The notes beneath the pieces were generated by a model that searched no databases, was not told the origin of the DNA, and saw only the letters and a program-made list of their open reading frames with translations. Source: NS-11 sp036505795 (GTDB taxonomy: Bacteria; Nitrospirota; Nitrospiria; Nitrospirales; NS-4). Taken from it: a stretch of DNA of 64,000 nucleotides. The first letter of the stretch is position 1. Every line of letters begins with the position of its first letter. Both the position numbers and the translations under genes were made by a program. Location of the stretch: the NCBI GenBank assembly GCA_036505795.1, contig DASXSU010000033.1:1-64000 (forward strand). The letters are read 5' to 3'. This document shows, piece after piece, positions 7,183 to 16,134 of the stretch.

Positions 7183-7959
7183 ATGACCATCCTTGAAGAG
7201 CGTGTGGTATTCGGAGAGAAGACCGGACACCGGATCAGCGGGCTTCTCGCGAACCCAGGGTGCGGTAGCGATCGTCTCGCTGTGCTCTGCCATGGCTTTC
7301 TTTCAACCAAAAACAGCGCAACGAACAAGGCATTAACCGCCATGTTGATCCCGCAAGGGATTGCGACCTTTCGATTTGATTTCTTCGGGCATGGCGAAAG
7401 CGAGGGCCCGTTTGAACGACTTACCGTCGGAATGGCGGTGCAGCAAACGCGAGCCGCACTCGCTCTCGGCGCCTCTCGCGGCTATCGAAAAATTGGCCTT
7501 GTAGGCTCAAGCTTCGGTGGACTGGTCGCGATCCTAGCCGCTGCGAAATATGGTGAGGTAGCATGCCTGGCACTGAAGTGCCCCGTGTCCGACTTCCCAG
7601 AGATGCTCCGCGAAGAATTCGGGCCGCAGGGAATGCGTCAATGGCAGGAGACGAATACTATTCCTAACATTACAAGGGGGCCGGGCCAGATTCGGCTCGC
7701 ATTTTCGTTTTATGAAGACTGCACCCACTATCTCGCCTATCAAGCAGCGAAGACCATCGCGGCTCCGACTTTGATCGTTCATGGAGAAGCCGACGAATAT
7801 GTACCGGTCGCCCAGAGCCTGCGGCTACAAGCATCACTGGCAGGCCAAACTAGTTGTGTTATTCTCCCCGGCGCCGATCATCATTTTTCCCAGCCCGCGC
7901 ACTTTCGCGAAATGATCACCCATATCGGCGGCTGGATGGAAAAATATTTGACGGCGTAG
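7183..7959 (+). CDS. Alpha/beta hydrolase (serine esterase/peptidase S9-like)
   Basis: A 258-residue cytosolic hydrolase. The oxyanion region is CHGFLSTK, the nucleophile elbow GSSFGG, the acid residue is in HGEADEYVP and the histidine in GADHHF. The strand order and the RFDFFGHGESEG segment resemble bacterial hydrolases related to the S9 peptidases and feruloyl esterases, but the substrate cannot be told. The longer open frame from 7084 runs back into an intergenic repeat, so ATG 7183 is chosen. No ribosome site precedes it, and a TACACT hexamer ends 8 nt before the ATG, so the mRNA may be leaderless. Confidence 0.8.
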   Translation: MTILEERVVFGEKTGHRISGLLANPGCGSDRLAVLCHGFLSTKNSATNKALTAMLIPQGIATFRFDFFGHGESEGPFERLTVGMAVQQTRAALALGASRGYRKIGLVGSSFGGLVAILAAAKYGEVACLALKCPVSDFPEMLREEFGPQGMRQWQETNTIPNITRGPGQIRLAFSFYEDCTHYLAYQAAKTIAAPTLIVHGEADEYVPVAQSLRLQASLAGQTSCVILPGADHHFSQPAHFREMITHIGGWMEKYLTA

Positions 7960-8010
7960 CTCGCGCCTCTCTCTTTTACCGTTTAACGTCCCCGACTCAC
8001 GAACACCGTC

Positions 8011-9492
8011 CTAACGGTAGAGCCAAAGAAACTCAGACGTGACCAGGAGATTGTTGACCCCATGAGCGAGGATGGCTGGCCACAGGCTCCGGGTTCGTTC
8101 GTACGCGACCGCCCAGATGATGCCGCTCCAAAACACTGATGCCAATCCAATCGTGCCGTAACCATGGACGACCGCAAACATGCCAGCGCTCAGGAGCGCC
8201 GCTGGGGCCATGCTCATTTTCGTTCGAAGCGTCGCATAAAGGACGCCGCGAAAAGCCACTTCTTCCACTAGGGGGGCCCAGACAATGCTGTCGAGCGCAG
8301 TGCCCAACACCGCCCACCATGGCGCCCATAACAACTCTTCCAAGAAGCCGTCGGTCCAGTCGATCTTGAGATGAAATATAGAAACGATGAGAGCTATTAC
8401 GAGCTCTCCGAGGAGCGAGAGAGACACCAAGATCACGGTCATTCTGCTTAAGCGCGCCTGATCGGGTGGCGGGTATAATCCGAATACACTGCCCAGCGAC
8501 AGACCCCGGGTGGGAAGATACTTCAGCATCAACCAAAAAAGGGGCGTCCCGGCGAGCAACGTTACGACGGCGCTGAGCGGGTTCGGGTCAGGTAAGAGGT
8601 AGGACAAGACTTCACTGATGATCAAAAACCCCAAAACACCACGGATAAAGAGCGCATAGCCGTCCGGGAAGCCCCACGGAGCAGGCACGCGCGCCGTTCC
8701 AAGAGGAGCCGAAGAGGGGCGCATGAGCAGACGTACCATGAAGATACACCCGGCAATCAGCACCACGAGTTCAGCAATCGCGAGCGCGCGCCGTCGCTGG
8801 AGAAAGAGGGCGCCGCGGCTGACGATGGCGCTGTGAGCCTCGACAGCTGCGGCCCGATCGCCGACGCCATCCGCAATGCGCTCCGTGAGCAGATCGGCGA
8901 ACCATCCGGGGGAGAGCTCCTCCTCCACCTCGGATAGGATGCGCTTGCCTGCAGCCGCATCCGGCGGAGTGCCGAGATACGCAGCCCGTACCCACTCAAA
9001 CATGCGCGCCATGACCTCTCCCTGATACTGCCAGGGGATGATGATCGCGCTGACACTATCCGCTCGACCAGCCTCGGCCAACAGGATCACCCGGTCGAGC
9101 TGGACCTGGGGTGAATCGACCTCTCGCGCGAGGTCGTCATACCATCGGATGGATTGCTCCATGCTACCTTCATTGCCTGATAAAAACCGGTTGAGCGAGC
9201 GCTCCCAAGAGGGCGCCGTTTCAAGCGCCTGGCGTGTATCCATTTCACGGCCGACGAGTCGCTCGAGGTCCTCTCCGGGCTTTTCTAAGGACTCTATGCG
9301 GCTGCCGGGAGTGAAAAACAGCACGATGGTCACAAACACGGCGACGAGCACCGACGCGACAACCGTACCGGCCACCGAGAAGGCAGGAGCTGAATCAGGT
9401 TCAGTATTGCCAGCCACCGGCTGTTCTGGATCGCATGGCTTCAGAACGCTCTCAATCGGCGGAGAAAGGCCGTCAGGACGCTGGCCGGTCAT
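8011..9492 (-). CDS. CPBP-family intramembrane metalloprotease
   Basis: The protein is about 493 residues. One membrane segment near the N-terminus (VAGTVVASVLVAVFVTIVLFF) is followed by a roughly 190-residue soluble helical region. A membrane domain of seven or more segments follows and ends in the CPBP (Abi/CAAX) motifs EEVAFRGVLY, HGYGTIG and HGVNN. These provide the glutamates, arginine and histidines of the intramembrane zinc protease site. The family processes prenylated proteins in eukaryotes; bacterial roles are mostly unknown. The soluble helical insert is larger than in typical 250-300-residue members. The start is uncertain: ATG 9492 or an in-frame ATG about 40 bp upstream. Confidence 0.8.
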   Translation of the reverse strand: MTGQRPDGLSPPIESVLKPCDPEQPVAGNTEPDSAPAFSVAGTVVASVLVAVFVTIVLFFTPGSRIESLEKPGEDLERLVGREMDTRQALETAPSWERSLNRFLSGNEGSMEQSIRWYDDLAREVDSPQVQLDRVILLAEAGRADSVSAIIIPWQYQGEVMARMFEWVRAAYLGTPPDAAAGKRILSEVEEELSPGWFADLLTERIADGVGDRAAAVEAHSAIVSRGALFLQRRRALAIAELVVLIAGCIFMVRLLMRPSSAPLGTARVPAPWGFPDGYALFIRGVLGFLIISEVLSYLLPDPNPLSAVVTLLAGTPLFWLMLKYLPTRGLSLGSVFGLYPPPDQARLSRMTVILVSLSLLGELVIALIVSIFHLKIDWTDGFLEELLWAPWWAVLGTALDSIVWAPLVEEVAFRGVLYATLRTKMSMAPAALLSAGMFAVVHGYGTIGLASVFWSGIIWAVAYERTRSLWPAILAHGVNNLLVTSEFLWLYR

Positions 9493-9549
9493 AAGCGGCC
9501 GGAGTATAGCACCGTACGTTGCGCATTGCTTCATATGATGAGGGGTAGG

Positions 9550-9578
9550 TTGGCATAGCCATACGCGAAGGCTATAAT
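9550..9578 (+). promoter_or_regulatory. Sigma-70 promoter for the aminotransferase gene
   Basis: TTGGCA (9550-9555), a 17-nt spacer and a consensus TATAAT (9573-9578). Transcription would start near 9585, which is 12 nt before GTG 9597 and 54 nt before ATG 9639. It probably drives the aminotransferase and, by continuity, the sensor kinase and response regulator behind it. Confidence 0.7.
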
Positions 9579-9638
9579 ACCGCCCTCCTTGCAAAGGTGT
9601 CCGTACTCAACAGAAAGAGAGGCTGGAACAATTCTGTC

Positions 9639-10829
9639 ATGACCCGTGCCGTAGGAGAACTGGTTCCGCCATTGAGACTGCTGTTAGGGCCCGGCCCGAG
9701 CATGGTCCACCCACGCGTGTTGCGGGCCATGAGCACTCCATTGGTCGGCCATCTCGATGTTGAGTTTCTCGGAATCATGAATGAAGTGCAAGCCCAACTG
9801 CGGGAGGTGTTTCGGACATCAAACACATTTACTATTGCGATCTCCGGGACGGGCTCGGCCGGGATGGAGGCGGCCCTCGTCAACCTCATCGAACCTGGCG
9901 ATACTGTCATCGTCGGCGTTAACGGAGTATTCGGCAGTCGCATGGTCGACATCGTGGAGCGATGCGGAGCCATGCCGATCAAAATCGAGGCCGCCTGGGG
10001 GCGGGTGTTCGACCCGCAGCAGATCGAGGACGCGCTTCGCCGCGGAGGGCGGGTCAAGGCTGTCGCGCTGGTACACGCGGAGACATCGACCGGGGCCCAT
10101 CAGTATCTGGAGGAGGTCGGAGACTTATGTCATCGATACGGCGCTCTATTGATTCTTGATGCGGTGACCTCTCTTGGGGGCGTTCCGCTGGAGGTCGACG
10201 CATGGAAGGTAGACGCCTGTTTTAGCGGCACACAAAAATGCCTGAGCTGTCCGCCCGGCCTGTCACCGCTTACGTTTGGCGCGCAGGCCCTGGACGTCCT
10301 CAAGAGCAGATCGCGTAAGGTTCAAAGCTGGTATCTCGATCTGTCAATGATTGCCGACTATTGGACCGAGGGCAAACGCGCCTATCATCACACCGCCCCG
10401 ATCAGCATGATCTACGCGCTCCGGGAGGCTTTGCGAATCGTGCTGGAAGAAGGCCTCGAGGTTCGCTTCGCGCGGCATCGCCGGCACAGCGCCGCGCTGA
10501 TGGCGGGCCTCGGAATGTTGGGCTGTGTTCCCCAAGCCCAAGAGGGACATCGGCTGCCCACCCTCAATTGCGTCGCCGTTCCCGATGGCGTTGACGAGGC
10601 ACTGATCCGCAAAGCATTATTGGCAGAGTTCAGTATCGAAATCGGCGGAGGTTTGGGACCGTTGGCGGGAAAAGTCTGGCGCATCGGGCTCATGGGTGAA
10701 TCCTGCCGAGAGGAACACGTCATGGCCCTCCTATCGGCGCTCGAGCAGCTCTTCGCCCGGCATACAGGCCGAAAGCTGACAGGCGCCGCCGTGACAGCAG
10801 CTTTACAATCTTATGTGACCTCTGCCTGA
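9639..10829 (+). CDS. Class V aminotransferase (serine/alanine--glyoxylate aminotransferase-like)
   Basis: A 396-residue PLP enzyme of the AGXT/PucG group. LLLGPGPSMVHPRVL at the N-terminus, GTGSAGMEAAL (cofactor phosphate), HAETSTGAHQY and DAVTSLGG (PLP aspartate region) are all present, and the Schiff-base lysine lies in SGTQKCLSCPPG. Members use serine, alanine, aspartate or phosphonates with glyoxylate or pyruvate, and the exact substrate is not evident. ATG 9639 places 11 residues before the conserved LLLGPGP, as usual; GTG 9597 is an alternative. It is 18 bp ahead of the histidine kinase gene and may be cotranscribed with it. Confidence 0.85.
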   Translation: MTRAVGELVPPLRLLLGPGPSMVHPRVLRAMSTPLVGHLDVEFLGIMNEVQAQLREVFRTSNTFTIAISGTGSAGMEAALVNLIEPGDTVIVGVNGVFGSRMVDIVERCGAMPIKIEAAWGRVFDPQQIEDALRRGGRVKAVALVHAETSTGAHQYLEEVGDLCHRYGALLILDAVTSLGGVPLEVDAWKVDACFSGTQKCLSCPPGLSPLTFGAQALDVLKSRSRKVQSWYLDLSMIADYWTEGKRAYHHTAPISMIYALREALRIVLEEGLEVRFARHRRHSAALMAGLGMLGCVPQAQEGHRLPTLNCVAVPDGVDEALIRKALLAEFSIEIGGGLGPLAGKVWRIGLMGESCREEHVMALLSALEQLFARHTGRKLTGAAVTAALQSYVTSA

Positions 10830-10847
10830 GAGGGAAACGGACAGTCG

Positions 10848-13800
10848 ATGGCCGTTGAATCGCACGCCAAGAACTTCCAGCGACAGCCGCCTTACAGCCG
10901 GCTCCCGCTCCTGATTACCCTCATGGCGGGGATCACGCTCGTTATTGGTATTATCGCGCTCCACTATCTGGAATCGCGGCTGATTGCCGCAAAAGGAGAA
11001 ACTCTAGCGTCGACAGCCGCGGACATTGCGGATAAGTTGGACCTCCTCCTCTATGAGCGCTATACAGATATCGAAATCCTGTCACAGAATCCGGTGCTTC
11101 AGGGCGATGATACCGTCGCGAAAAACAAGGTCCTTGACACCTTTAGGCGGTTCTACCCGATTTACAGGTGGCTGGGAGTCACCGACGCTCGCGGCCGGAT
11201 TATCGCCAGCACCGATATCGCCAAAATCGGGCAAGACCGCAGCACACGGGAATGGTTTCAGCATGTGCGCGACCGAGGCGAAATTCATGTGCGGGATGCT
11301 CAAGTGTCGCAGGATTCCGGCGGAGTATGGGCCGTCGCGTTTACCGCCCCGCTGAGGGACCCTCAAGGGAAATTCCTTGGCGTGGTCTCGAGTCGAGTCG
11401 CTTTACCGGCTCTGAAGGAGATCTTCTCCATTCGAGGATTTCAGATACAGCAAGGCTCGTCGGAGACGATCGAGTACCAATTTTTGACCCGCGATGGCGA
11501 TGTCATCGTGGATTCGATCTTGGGTCAGCAAGGCGAGATTAATCTCAAGCACATGGGATTGCCCTCCGCACTGTTGACGGGGTCGGCGCAGCCGGGTTAC
11601 GTGGAAGAAGACCATCTACGCCGACATGTCACCGTCATCACCGGGTACGCTCAGACAGAAGGGTACGGCACGTACACGGGCCTGCATTGGGGAATCCTTG
11701 TTCGCCTGGATCGGAGCGCAATTTTGACTCCGATTCGCACCGTTCTAGGAAGGCTCGGGCTGGCCGGCATTGTCGTGGTATTGCCGCTGCTGGGATTCTT
11801 GGTGTGGACTTCCGCGCGTCTAAAAGCTGAATGGAAGCAATCGCAGGAGGAGTGCGCCAGAGCCGCGGCCGCAGAATCAGCTCTGCAGCTTCGTGATCGA
11901 GCCATTGCGGCCAGCAGTAACGGAATTTTCATTACTGATCCCAACCAGCCGGGTAGCCCTATCATCTTCGCCAATTCAGCCTTCGAACGGCTCACTGGCT
12001 ACACAGCAAAGGACATCCTCGGATACACGTATCGCTTCCTGCAGGGACCAGATACGGATCCACATACGTTCGCCGAAATTCGCCAGGCGCTTCGTGAAAA
12101 GCGCGAATGCCGTGTGGTGATGAAGAACTATGGCACGGACGGCAAGATCAGATGGAATGACGTGATGATTGCGCCGATTCACACCTCCCTCGGGGAGGTG
12201 ACACATTTTGTCGGCGTCCTGACGGACATTACTGACCGGAAATATGCGGAGGAGGCGCTTCGGGAGAGTGAGGCGCGGCTGGTCCAATTCCTCCATGGAC
12301 TTGCGGTAGCGGTCTTCGTCATGGATGCAACAGGAACGCCGTGCTATACCAATCTCGCGGCGGAACGCCTGCTGGGCCGTGGAATAGCTGACGTGGGGCC
12401 GGATCAATTGGCGAAAACCTATCACGCATACCTTGCGGGGTCGGATCAGGAGTATCCCACAGACCGCATGCCGATCGTGCGCGCCTTGGCCGGTGAAAGC
12501 GTCACCGTGGACGACATGGAGATTCGCCGGGACGGAAGAGTCATCCCGTTGGAAGTCTCCGCGCGACCGATTTTCAATGCGGCGGGGAACATCATCTATG
12601 CCGTGGCCGCCTTCACCGATATCAGCGAGCGAAAGCGTGCCGACCAGCGCCTTGCAAAAATCAACGACTGCTTTTTACGTTTCGGCGCAGACCCGGCGGA
12701 GAATATTAATCGGCTGACCGCCCTCTGTGGCGAATTGCTGAGCGCCCCATGCGCACTCTACAACCGCATGGATGGCCATCGGCTCATTTCGATTGGTCAA
12801 TGGCGGGCGCCCGCCGGCTTTCCGTCGAGGGACGAGGCAAAAGGGCGCATCTGTTATGAAGTGATTCAGCATTCGGACGATCAGGTCCTGGTCGAGCGCA
12901 ACCTCATGCAGAGCGAATACCGCCTGACCGATCCGAATGTCCTCGCCTATCAACTGCAAACCTATATCGGCAAATCGGTTAAATGTTATGGCCTGGCGAT
13001 CGGCTCGCTCTGCGTCGTCTATCAAACCGACGTCGTCCCCGACGACGCCGATAAGAAATTGATCAGCATTATTGCGTCTGCAATCGGCGTCGAAGAAGAG
13101 CGCAGGCAGGCAGAAGAGGGGCTACAACGGCTACGTGTTCAGAACGAAATGATTCTGAATTCGGCCGGCGAAGGGATTTATGGCCTGGATCGAGACGGCA
13201 AAACAACGTTCGTCAATCCCGCCGCGGCGAAAATGCTTGGATGGGAAGGGCAGCAGCTTCTCGGTCAGCTGTTCCATGAAGTAGCGCACCATACGAAGAG
13301 AGACGGTACGATCTACCCTCCCGAGTCGTGCCCCGTTTTATTAACCGCTCGTGAGGGCGGAGTCCACCGGGCATCAGACGAGGTGCTCTGGCGAAAAGAT
13401 GGGACGAGCTTTCCAGTGGAATATATCGCAAACCCTATTCACGAAGGCTCGTCGATTGTCGGGGCGGTCGTCACCTTCACTGACATCACAGAACGAAAGA
13501 AGGCCGATGAGATCCGCTCCCGGCTTTTGAAGCAGGTCATCTCCGCGCAAGAAGAGGAACGGGGACGGATCGCCCGAGAGTTGCATGACGAGACCGGTCA
13601 GTCTTTAACGGCGTTGCTCGTCGGTCTCAAGACCGTGGGGGCCGCGCATTCGTTGGAAGAAGCCAAAGGATGGGCGGAATCGCTTCGAGCGGTCGCCTCT
13701 ATGGCGCTGCATGAAGTCGGTCGTTTGGCCTGGGGCCTGCGACCGAGTGTGCTCGACGATCTCGGCCTGCTGGCGACCCTCGAACGGTATGCGACAGAGT

Positions 13801-14186
13801 ACGCCGACTCGTATGCAATCGAGGTGGACCTCAAGACCAAGGGCTTTGGGGGCGTGCGGTTGCCGTTTTACATCGAAACTACGCTGTACCGCATCATGCA
13901 AGAGGCATTGACCAACATTGCCAAGCATGCAGCAGCGCAAAGCGTCAGGATCATCGTGGAAGAGGATGATATTTCCGTCCAGATGATCGTGGAGGACGAC
14001 GGACGGGGATTTGACGTCGACGAAACCTTGCAGACACCGGGTACGTCCAAAGGCCTCGGACTGCACGGAATGCAGGAGCGCGCGCTCCTGTTAGACGGAA
14101 CCCTTGCAATCCGTTCCAAGCCCGGAACCGGCACGACGATTGCCGTACGCATCCCCCTAGCCAAGGATACCCATGGAGAAGATTAG
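10848..14186 (+). CDS. Membrane sensor histidine kinase with Cache, LOV-like PAS, PAS, GAF-like, PAS and HisKA_3 domains
   Basis: The protein has 1112 residues. Two membrane segments (about 20-44 and 297-322) enclose a Cache-type periplasmic sensor. Next come a LOV-like PAS (about 345-465), a second PAS (475-585), a GAF-like region (590-750) and a third PAS (765-890). The NarL-class kinase core follows, with H913 in RELHDETGQ and an ATPase domain with DDGRGF and GLGLHGM. The first PAS has the LOV phrase G-Y-T-Y-RFLQGPDTD (392-404), with Y395 in place of the photoactive cysteine, and keeps the flavin-contact asparagines N427 and N437. It overlaps its response regulator gene by 14 bp. A clear ribosome site (AGAGGGA) precedes the ATG. 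Confidence 0.9.
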   Translation: MAVESHAKNFQRQPPYSRLPLLITLMAGITLVIGIIALHYLESRLIAAKGETLASTAADIADKLDLLLYERYTDIEILSQNPVLQGDDTVAKNKVLDTFRRFYPIYRWLGVTDARGRIIASTDIAKIGQDRSTREWFQHVRDRGEIHVRDAQVSQDSGGVWAVAFTAPLRDPQGKFLGVVSSRVALPALKEIFSIRGFQIQQGSSETIEYQFLTRDGDVIVDSILGQQGEINLKHMGLPSALLTGSAQPGYVEEDHLRRHVTVITGYAQTEGYGTYTGLHWGILVRLDRSAILTPIRTVLGRLGLAGIVVVLPLLGFLVWTSARLKAEWKQSQEECARAAAAESALQLRDRAIAASSNGIFITDPNQPGSPIIFANSAFERLTGYTAKDILGYTYRFLQGPDTDPHTFAEIRQALREKRECRVVMKNYGTDGKIRWNDVMIAPIHTSLGEVTHFVGVLTDITDRKYAEEALRESEARLVQFLHGLAVAVFVMDATGTPCYTNLAAERLLGRGIADVGPDQLAKTYHAYLAGSDQEYPTDRMPIVRALAGESVTVDDMEIRRDGRVIPLEVSARPIFNAAGNIIYAVAAFTDISERKRADQRLAKINDCFLRFGADPAENINRLTALCGELLSAPCALYNRMDGHRLISIGQWRAPAGFPSRDEAKGRICYEVIQHSDDQVLVERNLMQSEYRLTDPNVLAYQLQTYIGKSVKCYGLAIGSLCVVYQTDVVPDDADKKLISIIASAIGVEEERRQAEEGLQRLRVQNEMILNSAGEGIYGLDRDGKTTFVNPAAAKMLGWEGQQLLGQLFHEVAHHTKRDGTIYPPESCPVLLTAREGGVHRASDEVLWRKDGTSFPVEYIANPIHEGSSIVGAVVTFTDITERKKADEIRSRLLKQVISAQEEERGRIARELHDETGQSLTALLVGLKTVGAAHSLEEAKGWAESLRAVASMALHEVGRLAWGLRPSVLDDLGLLATLERYATEYADSYAIEVDLKTKGFGGVRLPFYIETTLYRIMQEALTNIAKHAAAQSVRIIVEEDDISVQMIVEDDGRGFDVDETLQTPGTSKGLGLHGMQERALLLDGTLAIRSKPGTGTTIAVRIPLAKDTHGED

Positions 14187-14865
14187 GGTGCTTATCGCGG
14201 ATGATCACGCAGTCTTAAGGGCAGGACTCCGGTTGCTGATCAACACCCAGCCGGACATGACTGTCGTGGCTGAGGCCGGAGACGGTGCTGAGGCGGTGCG
14301 CCTGGCAACCGAGACCACGCCGGACGTGGCCGTGATGGACATTACGATGCCGGCGATGGGAGGGATCGAGGCGATCGAACAGATCCGGAAAGCGATTCCC
14401 CAGACCCAGATCCTGGTCCTCACGATGCATGACGATACGGCGTATCTGCGCTCAGCGCTGGCGGCCGGCGCATCTGGCTATGTCGTCAAGAAATCTGCGG
14501 ACTCTGAGTTGATCTCAGCGATCAACGCCGTGCATCGCGGGCAAATGTTTGTGGACCTGGCGTCCTCGAGCGGAGCGATCCAGGAGGCTCTTCTCGATCG
14601 ATCGAACAAGGACCAGGGCCAGCAGGGCGACCCCAAAAGTCTTCTGAGCCAGCGGGAGAAAGCCGTGCTGAGGCTCGTGAGCCAGGGGTACACAAATCAG
14701 CAGGCCGCGGATCGGCTGTGTCTCAGCGTGAAAACCATTGAAACCTATCGGATGCGGCTGGCCGAAAAGCTGGGATTGCGGACCCGCGCCGATCTGACGC
14801 GCTATGCACTCGAGATCGGGCTTATCGGGGCCGGGAAGTTTCCTCATGACGAGAACCCGGCGTGA
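14173..14865 (+). CDS. NarL/FixJ-family response regulator
   Basis: A 230-residue regulator. The receiver domain (about 3-120) has the acidic pair DD at 10-11 and phosphoacceptor D56 in MDITMPAM. A C-terminal LuxR-type helix-turn-helix (about 160-220) reads SQREKAVLRLVSQGYTNQQAADRLCLSVKTIETYRMRLAEKL. The gene overlaps the histidine kinase gene, so the two are cognate partners and translationally coupled. It should bind DNA as a dimer after phosphorylation. Its targets are not evident, although the aminotransferase gene ahead of the kinase and the receiver gene behind it are candidates. Confidence 0.92.
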   Translation: MEKIRVLIADDHAVLRAGLRLLINTQPDMTVVAEAGDGAEAVRLATETTPDVAVMDITMPAMGGIEAIEQIRKAIPQTQILVLTMHDDTAYLRSALAAGASGYVVKKSADSELISAINAVHRGQMFVDLASSSGAIQEALLDRSNKDQGQQGDPKSLLSQREKAVLRLVSQGYTNQQAADRLCLSVKTIETYRMRLAEKLGLRTRADLTRYALEIGLIGAGKFPHDENPA

Positions 14866-14867
14866 AA

Positions 14868-14888
14868 TTGTCAGGTTTTCCCTGACAA
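14868..14888. promoter_or_regulatory. Perfect inverted repeat between two response regulator genes
   Basis: TTGTCAGG (14868-14875) and CCTGACAA (14881-14888) form an 8-bp perfect palindrome around TTTTC, 2 nt after the stop codon of the LuxR-type regulator. No T-run follows on the plus strand, so it is not a clear intrinsic terminator. An operator for the neighbouring regulator or a weak attenuator are both possible. Confidence 0.5.
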
Positions 14889-14982
14889 ATGGGGTTGTTT
14901 CAAGGGTTTTCCCCGACATCCAGCTCGTGTGATTTGGGATACCATGCAGGATCGAAGAACCCTCTCAATGAAAGGAACGCAT

Positions 14983-15408
14983 ATGCCGTGGGGATTGCAC
15001 ACTAAAGATACTCCCGGAAAGGGTCGGGTGCTGGTGATTGACGACGAAAAGACTATTCGCAATTTGCTGGGCATGACGCTGACAAAGGCCGGCTACGAGG
15101 TCGTGGAGGCGGAGGACGGCGCCAAAGCCATCGAGATTCTTCGCAAGGACGATAACGCCCTGATGGTGGATGTCATCACATGTGACATCCGGATGCCGAA
15201 GGTGAATGGGGTCGAGGCGATCGCTTACTTTCGGAAGGAATTTCCATCTGTCCCGGTAGTGGTTATCACGGGATTCCCCGAGACCGACCTGGCAGTGTCC
15301 TTGATGAAACAGGGCGTCTTGGACTATGTGCCGAAGCCGGTTGAGACTCAAAAACTGCTTGCGGTGGTGGCCAAAGCGATGGAACACCGGATCGCGCTCA
15401 AAGGATAA
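14983..15408 (+). CDS. Single-domain response regulator (CheY-like receiver)
   Basis: A 141-residue protein made only of a receiver domain: DDE near residue 20, phosphoacceptor D68 in TCDIRMPKVNG, switch threonine in VITGFPE, and lysine in YVPKPV. There is no output domain, so it must work through protein contact, as CheY or Spo0F do. ATG 14983 is chosen because AAAGGAA lies 5 nt upstream; the longer open frame upstream lacks a ribosome site. It follows a two-component pair and may be a phosphate sink or relay for the same kinase. Confidence 0.85.
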   Translation: MPWGLHTKDTPGKGRVLVIDDEKTIRNLLGMTLTKAGYEVVEAEDGAKAIEILRKDDNALMVDVITCDIRMPKVNGVEAIAYFRKEFPSVPVVVITGFPETDLAVSLMKQGVLDYVPKPVETQKLLAVVAKAMEHRIALKG

Positions 15409-15592
15409 TTAACGGACGTTTCGCGCTCGGGTTCGATAGCGTCGTGACACATGGCTTCGGCGACATGTCGCGGCGCCTTGTCGTTGATGACTCCTGCCCA
15501 GTCGCAAGACACCACGGGTCATGCACTATTGATCCTCCATCGTTTGGAGCTTTAATACATTCGCGCAGCGGTCCTGCTCTCGCCTGAACCGC

Positions 15593-15623
15593 TTGACAGC
15601 CCGCGCCATCCGGCAGCTATCAT
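15593..15623 (+). promoter_or_regulatory. Possible promoter for bcp
   Basis: TTGACA (15593-15598) and TATCAT (15618-15623) with a 19-nt spacer, or GCTATC at 17 nt. The hexamers are good but the spacing of the better pair is long. The start would be near 15630, leaving a short leader that contains the GGAGG site of bcp. The rest of the 245-bp gap 15409-15653 shows no gene or RNA. Confidence 0.4.
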
Positions 15624-15653
15624 GGCTGGCGACTGGAAATTTGGAGGAATCAT

Positions 15654-16121
15654 ATGAGCGAAGAACTAAAGGTGGGCGACACCGCGCCCGACTTTTCATT
15701 ACCGAGCGGTACCGGAGAAACTATCGCCTTGAAGAGCTTGCGGGGCAAACAGGTGGTGCTCTACTTCTACCCCAAGGATGACACGCCCGGCTGTACGAAA
15801 GAGGCGTGCGGTTTTCGCGACGACATCAGGCGGATCGAGAAGGCAAACACCGTCGTACTCGGTGTCAGCAACGATGATTTGACCTCTCATCAAAAATTCA
15901 GCAAAAAATATGCCCTGCCCTTTACGCTGCTCAGCGATGAGAACAAGACCGTCTCCAAGGCCTATGGGGTGTACAAGCAGAAGAGCATGTATGGAAAGAC
16001 CTACTGGGGCATCGAGCGCAGCACTTTCGTGATTGATGAGAAGGGCAAGCTCAAAGCCATCTTTCCAAAAGTCAAAGTGGAGGGCCACGTCGAGGCCGTC
16101 ATGAACGTATTGGGGACCTAA
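15654..16121 (+). CDS. bcp: Thioredoxin-dependent peroxiredoxin, Bcp/PrxQ type
   Basis: A 155-residue cytosolic peroxiredoxin. The active-site phrase FYPKDDTPGCTKEACGFRD holds the peroxidatic C47 and, five residues on, the resolving C52 typical of atypical 2-Cys PrxQ enzymes. It reduces peroxides with electrons from thioredoxin. A strong ribosome site (GGAGG) lies 6 nt before ATG 15654. The amidohydrolase gene follows after 13 bp. With the lipoprotein Tpx at 311-997 this is the second peroxidase in the window. Confidence 0.95.
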   Translation: MSEELKVGDTAPDFSLPSGTGETIALKSLRGKQVVLYFYPKDDTPGCTKEACGFRDDIRRIEKANTVVLGVSNDDLTSHQKFSKKYALPFTLLSDENKTVSKAYGVYKQKSMYGKTYWGIERSTFVIDEKGKLKAIFPKVKVEGHVEAVMNVLGT

Positions 16122-16134
16122 CCCCGCTCTTCTC

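Noticed and set aside
15409..15653. tRNA or small RNA in the gap before bcp (GGGTTCGATAGC resembles a T-loop)
   Set aside because: No acceptor stem, anticodon arm or D-arm can be built around it.
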